A DNA stretch of 64,000 nucleotides, from NCBI RefSeq assembly GCF_900100375.1, contig NZ_FNEZ01000001.1:186001-250000 (forward strand), read 5' to 3'. The notes under the pieces are model-generated. The model saw only the letters and a program-made list of their open reading frames with translations, ran no database searches and had not been told where the DNA came from. A program made the translations under genes and the position numbers. The DNA is from Flavobacterium noncentrifugens (GTDB taxonomy: Bacteria; Bacteroidota; Bacteroidia; Flavobacteriales; Flavobacteriaceae). Position 1 is the first letter of the stretch. Each line of letters starts with the position of its first letter. Shown here in pieces: positions 10,077 through 17,029 of this stretch.

Positions 10077-10524
10077 TTACATTTCCCATTACGTCTTCTG
10101 CCAGATCAGCAAAATCTATTTCCGAATTGTCGAGCGATTTTTCATACAAATCTTTGTCCCAGATTTCCACAATATTGACTGCCGATGACAAGACCACGTC
10201 TTTAGAAATTGATCCGAACACGGTTAAATCTTTCGGAATTAACAACCTTCCGAGGTTGTCGATCTCAACTACTTTCACCCCGGCTGTAAACCTGCGGATG
10301 AAATCGTTGTTTTTTTTCACGAAACGGTTCAATTTGTTGATTTTATGCATCATGACATTCCATTCGTCCATTGGATACAATTCCAGGCAAGGTTGAAAAA
10401 CAGAGCGTTTCAGAACAAATCCGTCCTGAAGCGAAGCCGACAATTGCTTTTTTAAAGGCGCTGGCAAAAACAGCCTTCCTTTGGCGTCCACTTTACACTC
10501 ATATGTTCCTACGATGGAATTCAC
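10051..10524 (-). CDS. mraZ: Transcriptional regulator MraZ
   Basis: First gene of the dcw operon. MraZ is a DNA-binding protein with two AbrB-like swapped-hairpin domains that forms a ring-shaped oligomer and represses its own promoter. Both domains are visible, with the hallmarks DAKGRLFLP near the start and DNLGRLLIP in the middle. The protein has 157 residues. The start codon is GTG at 10522-10524, giving the conserved N-terminus MNSIVGTYECKVDAKGR. An array of GTGG boxes upstream (10569-10613) looks like its operator. Confidence 0.96.
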   Translation of the reverse strand: MNSIVGTYECKVDAKGRLFLPAPLKKQLSASLQDGFVLKRSVFQPCLELYPMDEWNVMMHKINKLNRFVKKNNDFIRRFTAGVKVVEIDNLGRLLIPKDLTVFGSISKDVVLSSAVNIVEIWDKDLYEKSLDNSEIDFADLAEDVMGNVNDDDNGIS

Positions 10525-10548
10525 TGTTTGATTTTAATAGAATATCAG

Positions 10549-10556
10549 CAAAAATA
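10549..10556 (-). promoter_or_regulatory. Putative -7 element of the mraZ/dcw promoter
   Basis: The minus strand reads TATTTTTG, an exact match to the Bacteroidetes -7 consensus TAnnTTTG, 24 bases upstream of the mraZ GTG. No convincing TTG is placed at the usual distance. Instead the region that would hold the -33 element is occupied by the GTGG boxes, consistent with a repressor that blocks RNA polymerase. Confidence 0.5.
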
Positions 10557-10568
10557 TAAAATATTTTA

Positions 10569-10613
10569 CCACATAATACCACTTTCTACCACTTTGTTGA
10601 TAAGTTTTACCAC
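10569..10613 (-). promoter_or_regulatory. Putative MraZ operator: four GTGG boxes
   Basis: On the plus strand TACCAC occurs four times; read on the minus strand these are GTGGTA boxes. The GTGG cores are at 10569-10572, 10579-10582, 10589-10592 and 10610-10613. The first three are spaced exactly ten bases apart, one helical turn, and the fourth 21 bases further, two turns. MraZ is known to bind short G-rich direct repeats with about 10-bp periodicity upstream of its own gene, for example three TGGG boxes in E. coli. Position, periodicity and core all agree with an autoregulatory operator. Confidence 0.75.
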
Positions 10614-10784
10614 TTCAGATTCAAATCCGCAACAGCATTCATTTGGCACGCAAAGACTTATTTAACAAATTGTTAAGAAATAAGGATTATTTAAAAAAAA
10701 CAGATTGTGATTGCTTAAAAATTTATCATTTGTATGCATTTTTATCATATTCTGTAGTATTTGGAAAATCGCTGAAAAATTGGT

Positions 10785-10824
10785 TTATTTGAAATCTCCA
10801 ATGTTTTATTTACAGTTCAAATAA
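10785..10824. repeat. 9-bp inverted repeat in the mraZ/hydrolase intergenic region
   Basis: TTATTTGAA (10785-10793) and TTCAAATAA (10816-10824) form perfect arms around a 22-base loop, 34 bases before the -7 element of the hydrolase. It could be a regulator site or a weak hairpin. Apart from this and the promoter elements, the 376-base region 10525-10900 is AT-rich and shows no gene. Confidence 0.4.
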
Positions 10825-10857
10825 CATTAAACCGTGTAGCATTTGCTCATAAAATTA

Positions 10858-10865
10858 TATCTTTG
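10858..10865 (+). promoter_or_regulatory. Putative -7 element for the alpha/beta hydrolase gene
   Basis: TATCTTTG matches TAnnTTTG and lies 35 bases before the ATG at 10901. No well-spaced upstream TTG was found. Confidence 0.45.
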
Positions 10866-10900
10866 TCAACTCCTGCTAACTCGGGAAATCAATAAAACCA

Positions 10901-11665
10901 ATGGAACACGAATTAAAAAAAGAAGGAAAATATAAATATTTCGAAGCCGGAGAAGGCACGCCAATCATCATTCTACACGGATTGATGGGCGGACTTAGCA
11001 ATTTTGACGGTGTTGCGGATTACTTTCCGCAGAACGGCTACAAAGTTGTCATTCCGGAATTGCCGATCTACACACAGAATATCTTAAAAACAAACGTGAA
11101 GGCTTTCTCTAAATACGTCAAGGATTTCATCACTTATAAAGGATTTGAGCGCGTGATTTTGCTTGGGAATTCGCTTGGCGGACACATCGCTTTGTACCAT
11201 ACGAAAATGTATCCTGAAAAAATGCTCGGCCTGGTCATTACCGGAAGTTCTGGCCTTTATGAAAGCGCCATGGGCGACAGCTATCCACGACGCGGAGACC
11301 GCGATTACATCCAGAAAAAAGCAGAAGATGTTTTTTATGATCCGAAAGTCGCAACCCCTGAAATTGTTGAGGAAGTTTATGCGATGGCGAACGACCGAAT
11401 CAAACTGATCAAAACCCTGACGATTGCCAAAAGCGCGATCCGTCACAATATGGCCAAAGATTTGCCTAAAATGCATGTGCCAACGTGTATTATCTGGGGA
11501 AAAAACGACAAAGTAACGCCGCCAGAAGTTGCAGAGGAATTCCACCAGCTTTTGCCAAATTCATCATTGTACTGGATTGACAAATGCGGGCACGCTGCGA
11601 TGATGGAGCATCCGGATGAATTCAACATGCTGATGCATGGCTGGCTGAAAGAAAAGCATTTATAG
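10901..11665 (+). CDS. Alpha/beta-fold hydrolase
   Basis: A 254-residue cytoplasmic alpha/beta hydrolase with a full catalytic triad: nucleophile Ser91 in GNSLGGH, a likely acid in the WGKNDKVTPP segment near residue 203, and His231 in the CGHAAMMEHP segment. An HGLMGG oxyanion-hole motif is at residues 26-31. The substrate cannot be told from sequence; relatives include esterases, lyases and haloperoxidase-like enzymes. It is transcribed divergently from the dcw operon, with a 376-base intergenic region between them, and engB follows after 175 bases with its own promoter. Confidence 0.9.
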   Translation: MEHELKKEGKYKYFEAGEGTPIIILHGLMGGLSNFDGVADYFPQNGYKVVIPELPIYTQNILKTNVKAFSKYVKDFITYKGFERVILLGNSLGGHIALYHTKMYPEKMLGLVITGSSGLYESAMGDSYPRRGDRDYIQKKAEDVFYDPKVATPEIVEEVYAMANDRIKLIKTLTIAKSAIRHNMAKDLPKMHVPTCIIWGKNDKVTPPEVAEEFHQLLPNSSLYWIDKCGHAAMMEHPDEFNMLMHGWLKEKHL

Positions 11666-11763
11666 TAGAAGTCGAACATCACTCGAGGCTTTTGTCGAAC
11701 TGAGCGAAGCTAAAAGTCAAATAACAAACGATCTTAGATAATCGATCCTCAAAAAATAAGTTT

Positions 11764-11807
11764 AAAGTTGAATTTCGTTAGTCATTTGACCTTCGGCATT
11801 CAACTTT
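11764..11807. repeat. 10-bp inverted repeat between hydrolase gene and engB
   Basis: AAAGTTGAAT (11764-11773) and ATTCAACTTT (11798-11807) are perfect arms separated by 24 bases. It may be a transcript-end hairpin of the hydrolase gene or a site near the engB promoter. There is no T-run directly after it, so it is not a canonical terminator. Confidence 0.4.
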
Positions 11808-11816
11808 ATTTTTGAT

Positions 11817-11824
11817 TACCTTTG
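11817..11824 (+). promoter_or_regulatory. Putative -7 element for engB
   Basis: TACCTTTG, 16 bases before the ATG at 11841. Transcription would start within about ten bases of the initiation codon, so an in-frame TTG at 11835 is unlikely to be the real start. Confidence 0.55.
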
Positions 11825-11840
11825 CACAAAATTATTGATC

Positions 11841-12455
11841 ATGAAAATTACCACCGCCGAATTTATCATCAGCAACTCTGAAGTCGACAAATGCCCGAAA
11901 GAAATGCTTCTGGAATATGCATTCATTGGCCGTTCGAATGTTGGAAAATCGTCATTGATCAATATGCTGACAAATCATAAAAATCTCGCTAAAACTTCGG
12001 GAAGGCCAGGAAAAACACAGTTGATCAACCATTTCAAGATCAATAATAATTGGTTTTTGGTCGATTTGCCGGGTTATGGTTATGCAAAAGTTTCTAAGAA
12101 GACAAAATCGGTTTTCCAGCAATTCATCACCGATTATTTTGAAAAAAGAGAACAACTCGTTTGTGCTTTCGTGCTGATCGACATTCGCCACGAGGCGCAA
12201 AATATCGATTTGGAATTTATGGAATACATGGGCGAAAGCGAAATCCCGTTTTGCATTATTTTCACCAAGGCCGATAAGATCAGCAGGGTAAAAATCGACA
12301 TGCACATTGCCGCTTACCGCAAGCAAATGCTGGCTAACAACTGGGCTGAAATGCCAAATTTTTTCGTCACCTCAGCGACCGAAATGACTGGAAAAGAAGA
12401 TGTTCTGAGTTACATTGAAGAAGTCAACGAGGAAATCTTCAGGAATAACGGTTAA
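11841..12455 (+). CDS. engB: Ribosome biogenesis GTP-binding protein EngB (YihA/YsxC)
   Basis: Essential TRAFAC-class GTPase acting in late assembly of the 50S subunit. All G motifs are visible: G1 GRSNVGKS at residues 30-37, G2 around SGRPGKT, G3 DLPGYG, G4 TKAD and G5 near TSATE. I start at the ATG of MKITTAEF (11841) rather than an in-frame TTG two codons earlier, because this gives the conserved N-terminus and a sensible distance from the -7 box. The product is 204 residues, normal for the family. Overlapping inverted arms TTATTTT/AAAATAA follow the stop. Confidence 0.96.
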   Translation: MKITTAEFIISNSEVDKCPKEMLLEYAFIGRSNVGKSSLINMLTNHKNLAKTSGRPGKTQLINHFKINNNWFLVDLPGYGYAKVSKKTKSVFQQFITDYFEKREQLVCAFVLIDIRHEAQNIDLEFMEYMGESEIPFCIIFTKADKISRVKIDMHIAAYRKQMLANNWAEMPNFFVTSATEMTGKEDVLSYIEEVNEEIFRNNG

Positions 12456-12731
12456 AAGTTATTTTCAAAATAATCTCTGACAAATATTTTTATTAAATAT
12501 TCGCCTAAGGTTCTGATTTAAGGCATCAGTTTAATAACACTTAAGCAATTTACACAAAATAGCCTGCAAGCCAAAAATGGCCTTAATGATATGGCATTTT
12601 TTTTAAATTAAAAAAAAAACTTTCTTAGCTTCTTAATTTATTTAACTATTCATTTGCTTTCTCAAAAGAGCATATAGCAGGCCTGCGTTACGCTTTTAAT
12701 TTTTCTCTATTTTAATAAATTAAAACGAAAC

Positions 12732-13892
12732 ATGAAAAAAGCATTAATTTTCACATTATTTGCAGGTGCAATAGTTTTTTATGCCTGTGACAGTACTGAC
12801 GTTATTGAAGAAAACAAATCTGCAGCTGTAACAACTGCAGGAAAACCGCTTCCTCCGGTAAGCCAATATCCCGTAACCGCTATTTACATTAACGACGGCA
12901 TTCCAACTACCTGTGCAAAAAACATCTTAGTATTCGCTAACTGGAATGATTACAACAACACTATTGCACAACTGGACACACATGTTGAATCAGAAGCAGA
13001 TGCTTTTGATGCATCAGTACCGACAGGTTCAACAGATGACCAATACGATGCATTGGCCGCGGCAGCAGGTTTTGATGAAGACAATCCGTTATTGCGTTTT
13101 GAGACACAGTACAATTTTTGTTCACTCCGACTAAAACTTATTACCCTTGAAGATGCTTGGCTTTATGCACAGGGAGACGGAACATGGAATGCTAGCACAG
13201 ATCCTGACAATCATTTCATAGATGACGAAACCGAAAGAACACTTTTAAACGAAGGGGCTGAAGTAATCATTGGAACCGAACCTAAAAATTATGTAATTTA
13301 TAAATTTACAGACGACGCAGGCGGATATATTGCAATTTCCAACATGGATGTAGTTGCATTACAACAAATTAACAGTGGAACCATTCCAACATTTAACCCA
13401 AACGTAGTGGTAACAACACCAAAATCAGCAGTCATCAGTGGTGGCTGTAAAGATAAGCTAACAGAGGTTGCATATGAGGTTGTGAACGGAGAACGTTTGA
13501 AAAGAATTAGTAAGGTTAGACGTGAGTATGGAACAGATGCTGAGGCAGGAACTTCAATATGGAAAGGGCGAATTAAAGCAAAAACAAAAGGGTATAAGAA
13601 AAAGAATGGACATTGGAAAGGAACCAGAACTTATATTACAGCAGGTATAGATGGGGCTGTGATTGGTGATTATGGGATTGCATACGACAATTGTGACGCC
13701 GAAATTTCAAGAGTTTCTGTCAGGGAGAAGAGAAGACGCCATATTAAAGTAAGGATGACAATAGATACTTATGTCACAAATCTTCCAACATTACATAAAT
13801 TTACAGTTAAAGACAATAAGCTCTACAGTCTTCATAAATTAAGACAATCCTTAATCGTAAATAAAGACTTTTTTGACATGTCTACTGATTAG
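12732..13892 (+). CDS. Predicted lipoprotein of unknown function
   Basis: I do not recognise this 386-residue protein. It starts with a lipoprotein-like signal peptide: a basic MKK, a hydrophobic stretch to about residue 17, then FYAC with Cys19 as the likely lipidated residue followed by an acidic DSTD. The first half of the mature part is acidic and rich in Asp, Thr and Ala. The last 130 or so residues are strongly basic, with clusters such as KTKGYKKKNGHWKG and REKRRRHIK, and the DNA there is more AT-rich with AGA/AGG codons. The two halves therefore look like separate domains, perhaps of different origin. It stands alone between engB and a strong terminator at 13918. Confidence 0.75.
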   Translation: MKKALIFTLFAGAIVFYACDSTDVIEENKSAAVTTAGKPLPPVSQYPVTAIYINDGIPTTCAKNILVFANWNDYNNTIAQLDTHVESEADAFDASVPTGSTDDQYDALAAAAGFDEDNPLLRFETQYNFCSLRLKLITLEDAWLYAQGDGTWNASTDPDNHFIDDETERTLLNEGAEVIIGTEPKNYVIYKFTDDAGGYIAISNMDVVALQQINSGTIPTFNPNVVVTTPKSAVISGGCKDKLTEVAYEVVNGERLKRISKVRREYGTDAEAGTSIWKGRIKAKTKGYKKKNGHWKGTRTYITAGIDGAVIGDYGIAYDNCDAEISRVSVREKRRRHIKVRMTIDTYVTNLPTLHKFTVKDNKLYSLHKLRQSLIVNKDFFDMSTD

Positions 13893-13917
13893 ATTTTTTC
13901 AAAAGCATTCAAATTAC

Positions 13918-13954
13918 AAATGCAGCAAGTAAACATACTTGCTGCATTTTTTTT
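13918..13954 (+). terminator. Rho-independent terminator after the 12732 lipoprotein gene
   Basis: A perfect 14-bp stem, AAATGCAGCAAGTA with TACTTGCTGCATTT, closes on a four-base AACA loop and runs into eight T residues. It begins 25 bases after the stop codon. Confidence 0.93.
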
Positions 13955-14054
13955 ATCAATAAAATGTAACGATGTGAAAAACAAGACCTTATTAACACGA
14001 TTTGGTGTGTATTGAATCTTTCCTTCAAAATCCATTAAAAAAGGATCAATAAAA

Positions 14055-14393
14055 TTACTGTTTGGTCAATTCCAGTTTATCTGCAAAATAATCACAGAAA
14101 TCCTTCATGGTATCGGCCATTTTTTCGTCATCGGTAGCACGCCTGAAAGTGTCAGACATGGCCACTAAGGTCTGGTGAAAGAACAATTTCATTTCATCGA
14201 CCGGCATGTCTTTCGTCCACAAATCAATACGCAGTGTTTCCTGCACTTTGCTGTCCCAGATGGAAAGCATCATCGCTTTTGCTTCTTCGGCTTCGATGCC
14301 GCCATCCTGAGCCGACCACATTAGTTTTTCGGGAACGCGGTTTTCATCGAGTTCGACCGTGAATTTTATTTCTGAAGTAATATTATTCGCCAT
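14055..14393 (-). CDS. gldC: Gliding motility protein GldC
   Basis: GldC is a small cytoplasmic protein of the flavobacterial gliding machinery that supports, but is not always essential for, motility. The 112-residue product begins MANNITSEIKFTVELDENR and contains the DGGIEAEEAKAMM and LRIDLWTKDMPVDEMK segments typical of GldC. I use the ATG at 14391-14393; a longer reading from 14438 would extend deep into gldB and lacks the conserved start. The gene overlaps the end of gldB by 11 bases, so the two form one translationally linked unit. Confidence 0.93.
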   Translation of the reverse strand: MANNITSEIKFTVELDENRVPEKLMWSAQDGGIEAEEAKAMMLSIWDSKVQETLRIDLWTKDMPVDEMKLFFHQTLVAMSDTFRRATDDEKMADTMKDFCDYFADKLELTKQ

Positions 14394-15348
14394 TTTTCTT
14401 GGGTTTGTATTTAGATTTTTCAAATATTTCTCTGGCATCCATTTTTAGCATTTGCTGTACGGAAATGTCATTATTTTGCATGAAAGCCCTTACGATTTGC
14501 CAGCCAAGCCAGACTCCGGTGCGCCCAGGCGTTTCATTGTCAATTTCAAGATAGAATTTAGAGAACGGCGCTGGATTGATGAAACGCGGAATCAGTTTCT
14601 GATCGCCGTCATACAACAATTTGTTTTCGATAAAAAAACGCCACATGTAACTTTCATTTTCCTCGCTCCATTTAATCTGCTCGGGCATATAACCCATTTT
14701 ATCGGCATCCGAATATTCAGGCAGCAAAATGTCTTTGAGGTACAATTCCTTGCCGTGGTAGATCATCTGCGAAAGCAAAGTATTGTCTGCCGGAGGCGGG
14801 ATTTTTTTTATTGCAAAAGCAGAAACAATGTCGGGCATAATCTGGGCAGGTTCAAAATTTTGCTTGATGTATTCAGGGAATTGGTAGAACTTGTGCGTCT
14901 TTCCGAGGTACAATTCGAGTGAAATAACCAGTAAACTATCGGCATCAATGACTTTATTCTGATAATCCATTTCAGAAATTACCGTAATAATTTTCGGAAT
15001 TTTAGTTGTCGGAAAATAATATTTGATGTGTTTGTACAGTTCTTCGATCTTTTCTTTTTCGGGAGCAAAATCGGCAAACTTCTTCTCTACTTCGGTATAC
15101 AATTCGCGCCATTGGGGATTTTGCATCTTTTCGATCCAAACACTATCATCGTTCCCTTTCGGAAAAAAAAGCGGATATTCTTCCTTTAATTTCTGTAAAT
15201 CCTGCGGTTTGGTTTCAAAGAACGCTTTATCGAATCGCCCGACTTTCATTTCGACCGGAATTTCTTCGACCGCCTTCTCGACCTTGCTTTTTTTATCACA
15301 GGCGAATAACACAACAATTAGCGTTAAAATTACAAATGTTTTTTTCAT
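14383..15348 (-). CDS. gldB: Gliding motility lipoprotein GldB
   Basis: GldB is an essential gliding lipoprotein in Flavobacterium and is needed for function of the GldKLMN/T9SS-linked motor. The 321-residue product has a lipoprotein signal peptide ending LFAC (Cys17 lipidated) followed by DKKSK. The body matches the family in length and in segments such as VGRFDKAFFE, PPADNTLLSQMIYHGKELY and NETPGRTGVWLGWQIV near the C-terminus, the last reminiscent of DUF2268-type folds. gldC follows with an 11-base overlap, and nadE is divergent 160 bases away. Confidence 0.95.
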   Translation of the reverse strand: MKKTFVILTLIVVLFACDKKSKVEKAVEEIPVEMKVGRFDKAFFETKPQDLQKLKEEYPLFFPKGNDDSVWIEKMQNPQWRELYTEVEKKFADFAPEKEKIEELYKHIKYYFPTTKIPKIITVISEMDYQNKVIDADSLLVISLELYLGKTHKFYQFPEYIKQNFEPAQIMPDIVSAFAIKKIPPPADNTLLSQMIYHGKELYLKDILLPEYSDADKMGYMPEQIKWSEENESYMWRFFIENKLLYDGDQKLIPRFINPAPFSKFYLEIDNETPGRTGVWLGWQIVRAFMQNNDISVQQMLKMDAREIFEKSKYKPKKNGE

Positions 15349-15462
15349 TGGTTTGGCTAAATTAGCATTGGCAAAGTTGTAAATTATTTCTGACAGCTAC
15401 AACTTTCTTAAATTACCCATAAATTAGGGGAAATATACCCGTGAAATCCTTTGGAATATCTT

Positions 15463-15470
15463 TAATTTTG
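15463..15470 (+). promoter_or_regulatory. Putative -7 element for nadE
   Basis: TAATTTTG matches TAnnTTTG, 38 bases before the nadE ATG at 15509. A TTTG at 15450-15453 is too close to be a good -33 element. Confidence 0.45.
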
Positions 15471-15508
15471 CAAATATACATTGCAGCCTTTTAAAATTTC
15501 AAAATACT

Positions 15509-16315
15509 ATGCAAAAAAACAATCCAATCGACGCTTCAAATGTTAATGATCAAATTGTAAACTGGCTGAAGGAATATGCGCTAAATGCGAAAGCAAACGG
15601 TTTTGTTGTCGGGATTTCCGGCGGCATTGATTCGGCCGTCACTTCGACACTTTGCGCACAAACCGGATTGAAGGTTTTATGTGTTGAAATGCCGATCCAT
15701 CAGGCACCAAGCCATGTAAGCCGTGCGAATGAGCATATTGGCCAATTGAAAAAGCGCTTTCCAAACGTTTCGGCTGCGCGCACCGACCTGACTCCGGTTT
15801 TCGAAAAATTTCAGGAACAAGTCCCGGCTGATGCCGAAGAATCCAAAGTAAATTTATCGCTGGCCAATACCAGGGCGCGTTTGCGGATGAGTACTTTGTA
15901 TTATTTTGCAGGAATTTATGGATTATTGGTTGCCGGAACCGGAAATAAAGTGGAGGATTTTGGTGTAGGATTTTTCACCAAATATGGCGATGGCGGCGTT
16001 GATTTGAGTCCGATTGCCGACTTAATGAAATCGGAAGTTTATGCTCTTGGAAGATTTTTAAAAGTTCCTGAATCGATTTTGGTTGCAAAACCTACCGATG
16101 GATTGTTCGGTGACGACCGCAGCGACGAAGACCAGATTGGCGCGAGTTACGACGAATTGGAATGGGCAATGACCGAAAGTGAGGCGGGAAAAACGGTGGA
16201 ATCCTTTTCAGGACGCGAAAAAACAGCTTTTGAAATTTACCAGCGCCTCAATAAAATCAACCAACATAAAATGAATCCGATCCCGGTTTGCATCGTTAAT
16301 CGTCAGAAAGTGTAG
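15509..16315 (+). CDS. nadE: Ammonia-dependent NAD(+) synthetase
   Basis: NadE converts nicotinic acid adenine dinucleotide to NAD+ with ATP and ammonia. The 268-residue length, with no nitrilase-type glutaminase domain, identifies the NH3-dependent form. The ATP-binding P-loop SGGIDS is at residues 37-42. The GTGNKVEDFGVGFFTKYGDG and DLSPIADLMKSEVY segments form the NaAD site. The gene is divergent from gldB/gldC, an arrangement I recognise from flavobacterial genomes. A response-regulator gene follows after 84 bases. Confidence 0.96.
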   Translation: MQKNNPIDASNVNDQIVNWLKEYALNAKANGFVVGISGGIDSAVTSTLCAQTGLKVLCVEMPIHQAPSHVSRANEHIGQLKKRFPNVSAARTDLTPVFEKFQEQVPADAEESKVNLSLANTRARLRMSTLYYFAGIYGLLVAGTGNKVEDFGVGFFTKYGDGGVDLSPIADLMKSEVYALGRFLKVPESILVAKPTDGLFGDDRSDEDQIGASYDELEWAMTESEAGKTVESFSGREKTAFEIYQRLNKINQHKMNPIPVCIVNRQKV

Positions 16316-16359
16316 TTTGTCTAAATTTTGGTTGATATTATATTTTTTTTAACTAAATT

Positions 16360-16367
16360 TAGATTTG
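16360..16367 (+). promoter_or_regulatory. Putative -7 element for the LuxR-type response regulator
   Basis: TAGATTTG, 32 bases before the ATG at 16400. A TTG at 16332-16334 is 25 bases upstream, slightly beyond the usual spacing. Confidence 0.4.
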
Positions 16368-16399
16368 ATTTGTAATTTATAATTTAAAAAATAACGGAA

Positions 16400-17029
16400 A
16401 TGATTAAAGTTTGTTTGGCAGATAATTATCCTGTTGTGCACTTTGGGGTGAAATCTTATTTTAAGGATCATTCCGATATCAGCATAGTAGCCAACGTTGG
16501 AAACTTTTCAATGGTAAAAGATGTTCTCTACAACAAGGAAATTGACGTATTGGTTTTAGACCTGGATCTTGACGGGCTTTCGAGTATCTACGAACTCAAA
16601 GCGATCATCAAAAATTACACAAAAACCAAGATTATAGTTTTTAGTAGTTTTGCGGAACAAATTTATGCGCCAAACGCTATTAAAGCCGGTGTTGCCGGAT
16701 ATGTGCATAAAACTTCAAAACTCGAAGGACTTGGAATCGCGATACAAAAAGTACACTCCGGAAACATCATCCTGAATGATACGATCAAGAAAAACCTCGC
16801 GCTGATTGCCAAGCAAAACAAAAGCGAAAGGCTTTACAGAAAACTTTCAAACCGCGAAATTGAAGTGTTGCGTTACCTTAGCAACGGCAAGAAAAACAAT
16901 GAAATTTCTGCTATTTTAGGATTGAATGAAAAAACGATCAGTACGTATAAATTAAGATTACTCACGAAACTGAATGTAACCAATTTGGTTGATTTGGTGA
17001 ATAAAGCAAAAACGCTGGAGATCGTTTAA
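16400..17029 (+). CDS. NarL/LuxR-family response regulator
   Basis: A 209-residue two-domain regulator. The receiver domain (about 1-120) has an acidic pocket at Asp8 and a likely phospho-acceptor in the LVLDLDLDG strand (Asp54 or Asp56), with the conserved Lys in YVHKTSK. The LuxR helix-turn-helix at about 148-205 contains LSNREIEVLRYLSNG and NEISAILGLNEKTISTYK, close to the DNA-binding consensus. No sensor kinase is adjacent, so this is an orphan regulator whose partner lies elsewhere. Its last four bases overlap the end of dnaG, which converges from the other strand. Confidence 0.92.
   Translation: MIKVCLADNYPVVHFGVKSYFKDHSDISIVANVGNFSMVKDVLYNKEIDVLVLDLDLDGLSSIYELKAIIKNYTKTKIIVFSSFAEQIYAPNAIKAGVAGYVHKTSKLEGLGIAIQKVHSGNIILNDTIKKNLALIAKQNKSERLYRKLSNREIEVLRYLSNGKKNNEISAILGLNEKTISTYKLRLLTKLNVTNLVDLVNKAKTLEIV

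Noticed and set aside
11084-11545. Open reading frame of 153 codons on the minus strand inside the hydrolase gene
   Set aside because: Antisense to a gene with a complete catalytic triad; composition is that of a reverse-frame reading.
12665-12690. AAAAGAGCATATAGCAGGCC, similar to one end of the family I repeat and containing the palindrome GCAGGCCTGC
   Set aside because: Only a short, imperfect match with no partner arm or opposite end nearby; too weak to call a sixth copy.
14452-14922. Open reading frame of 156 codons on the plus strand inside gldB
   Set aside because: Antisense shadow of a conserved gene; no motif, signal peptide or promoter.
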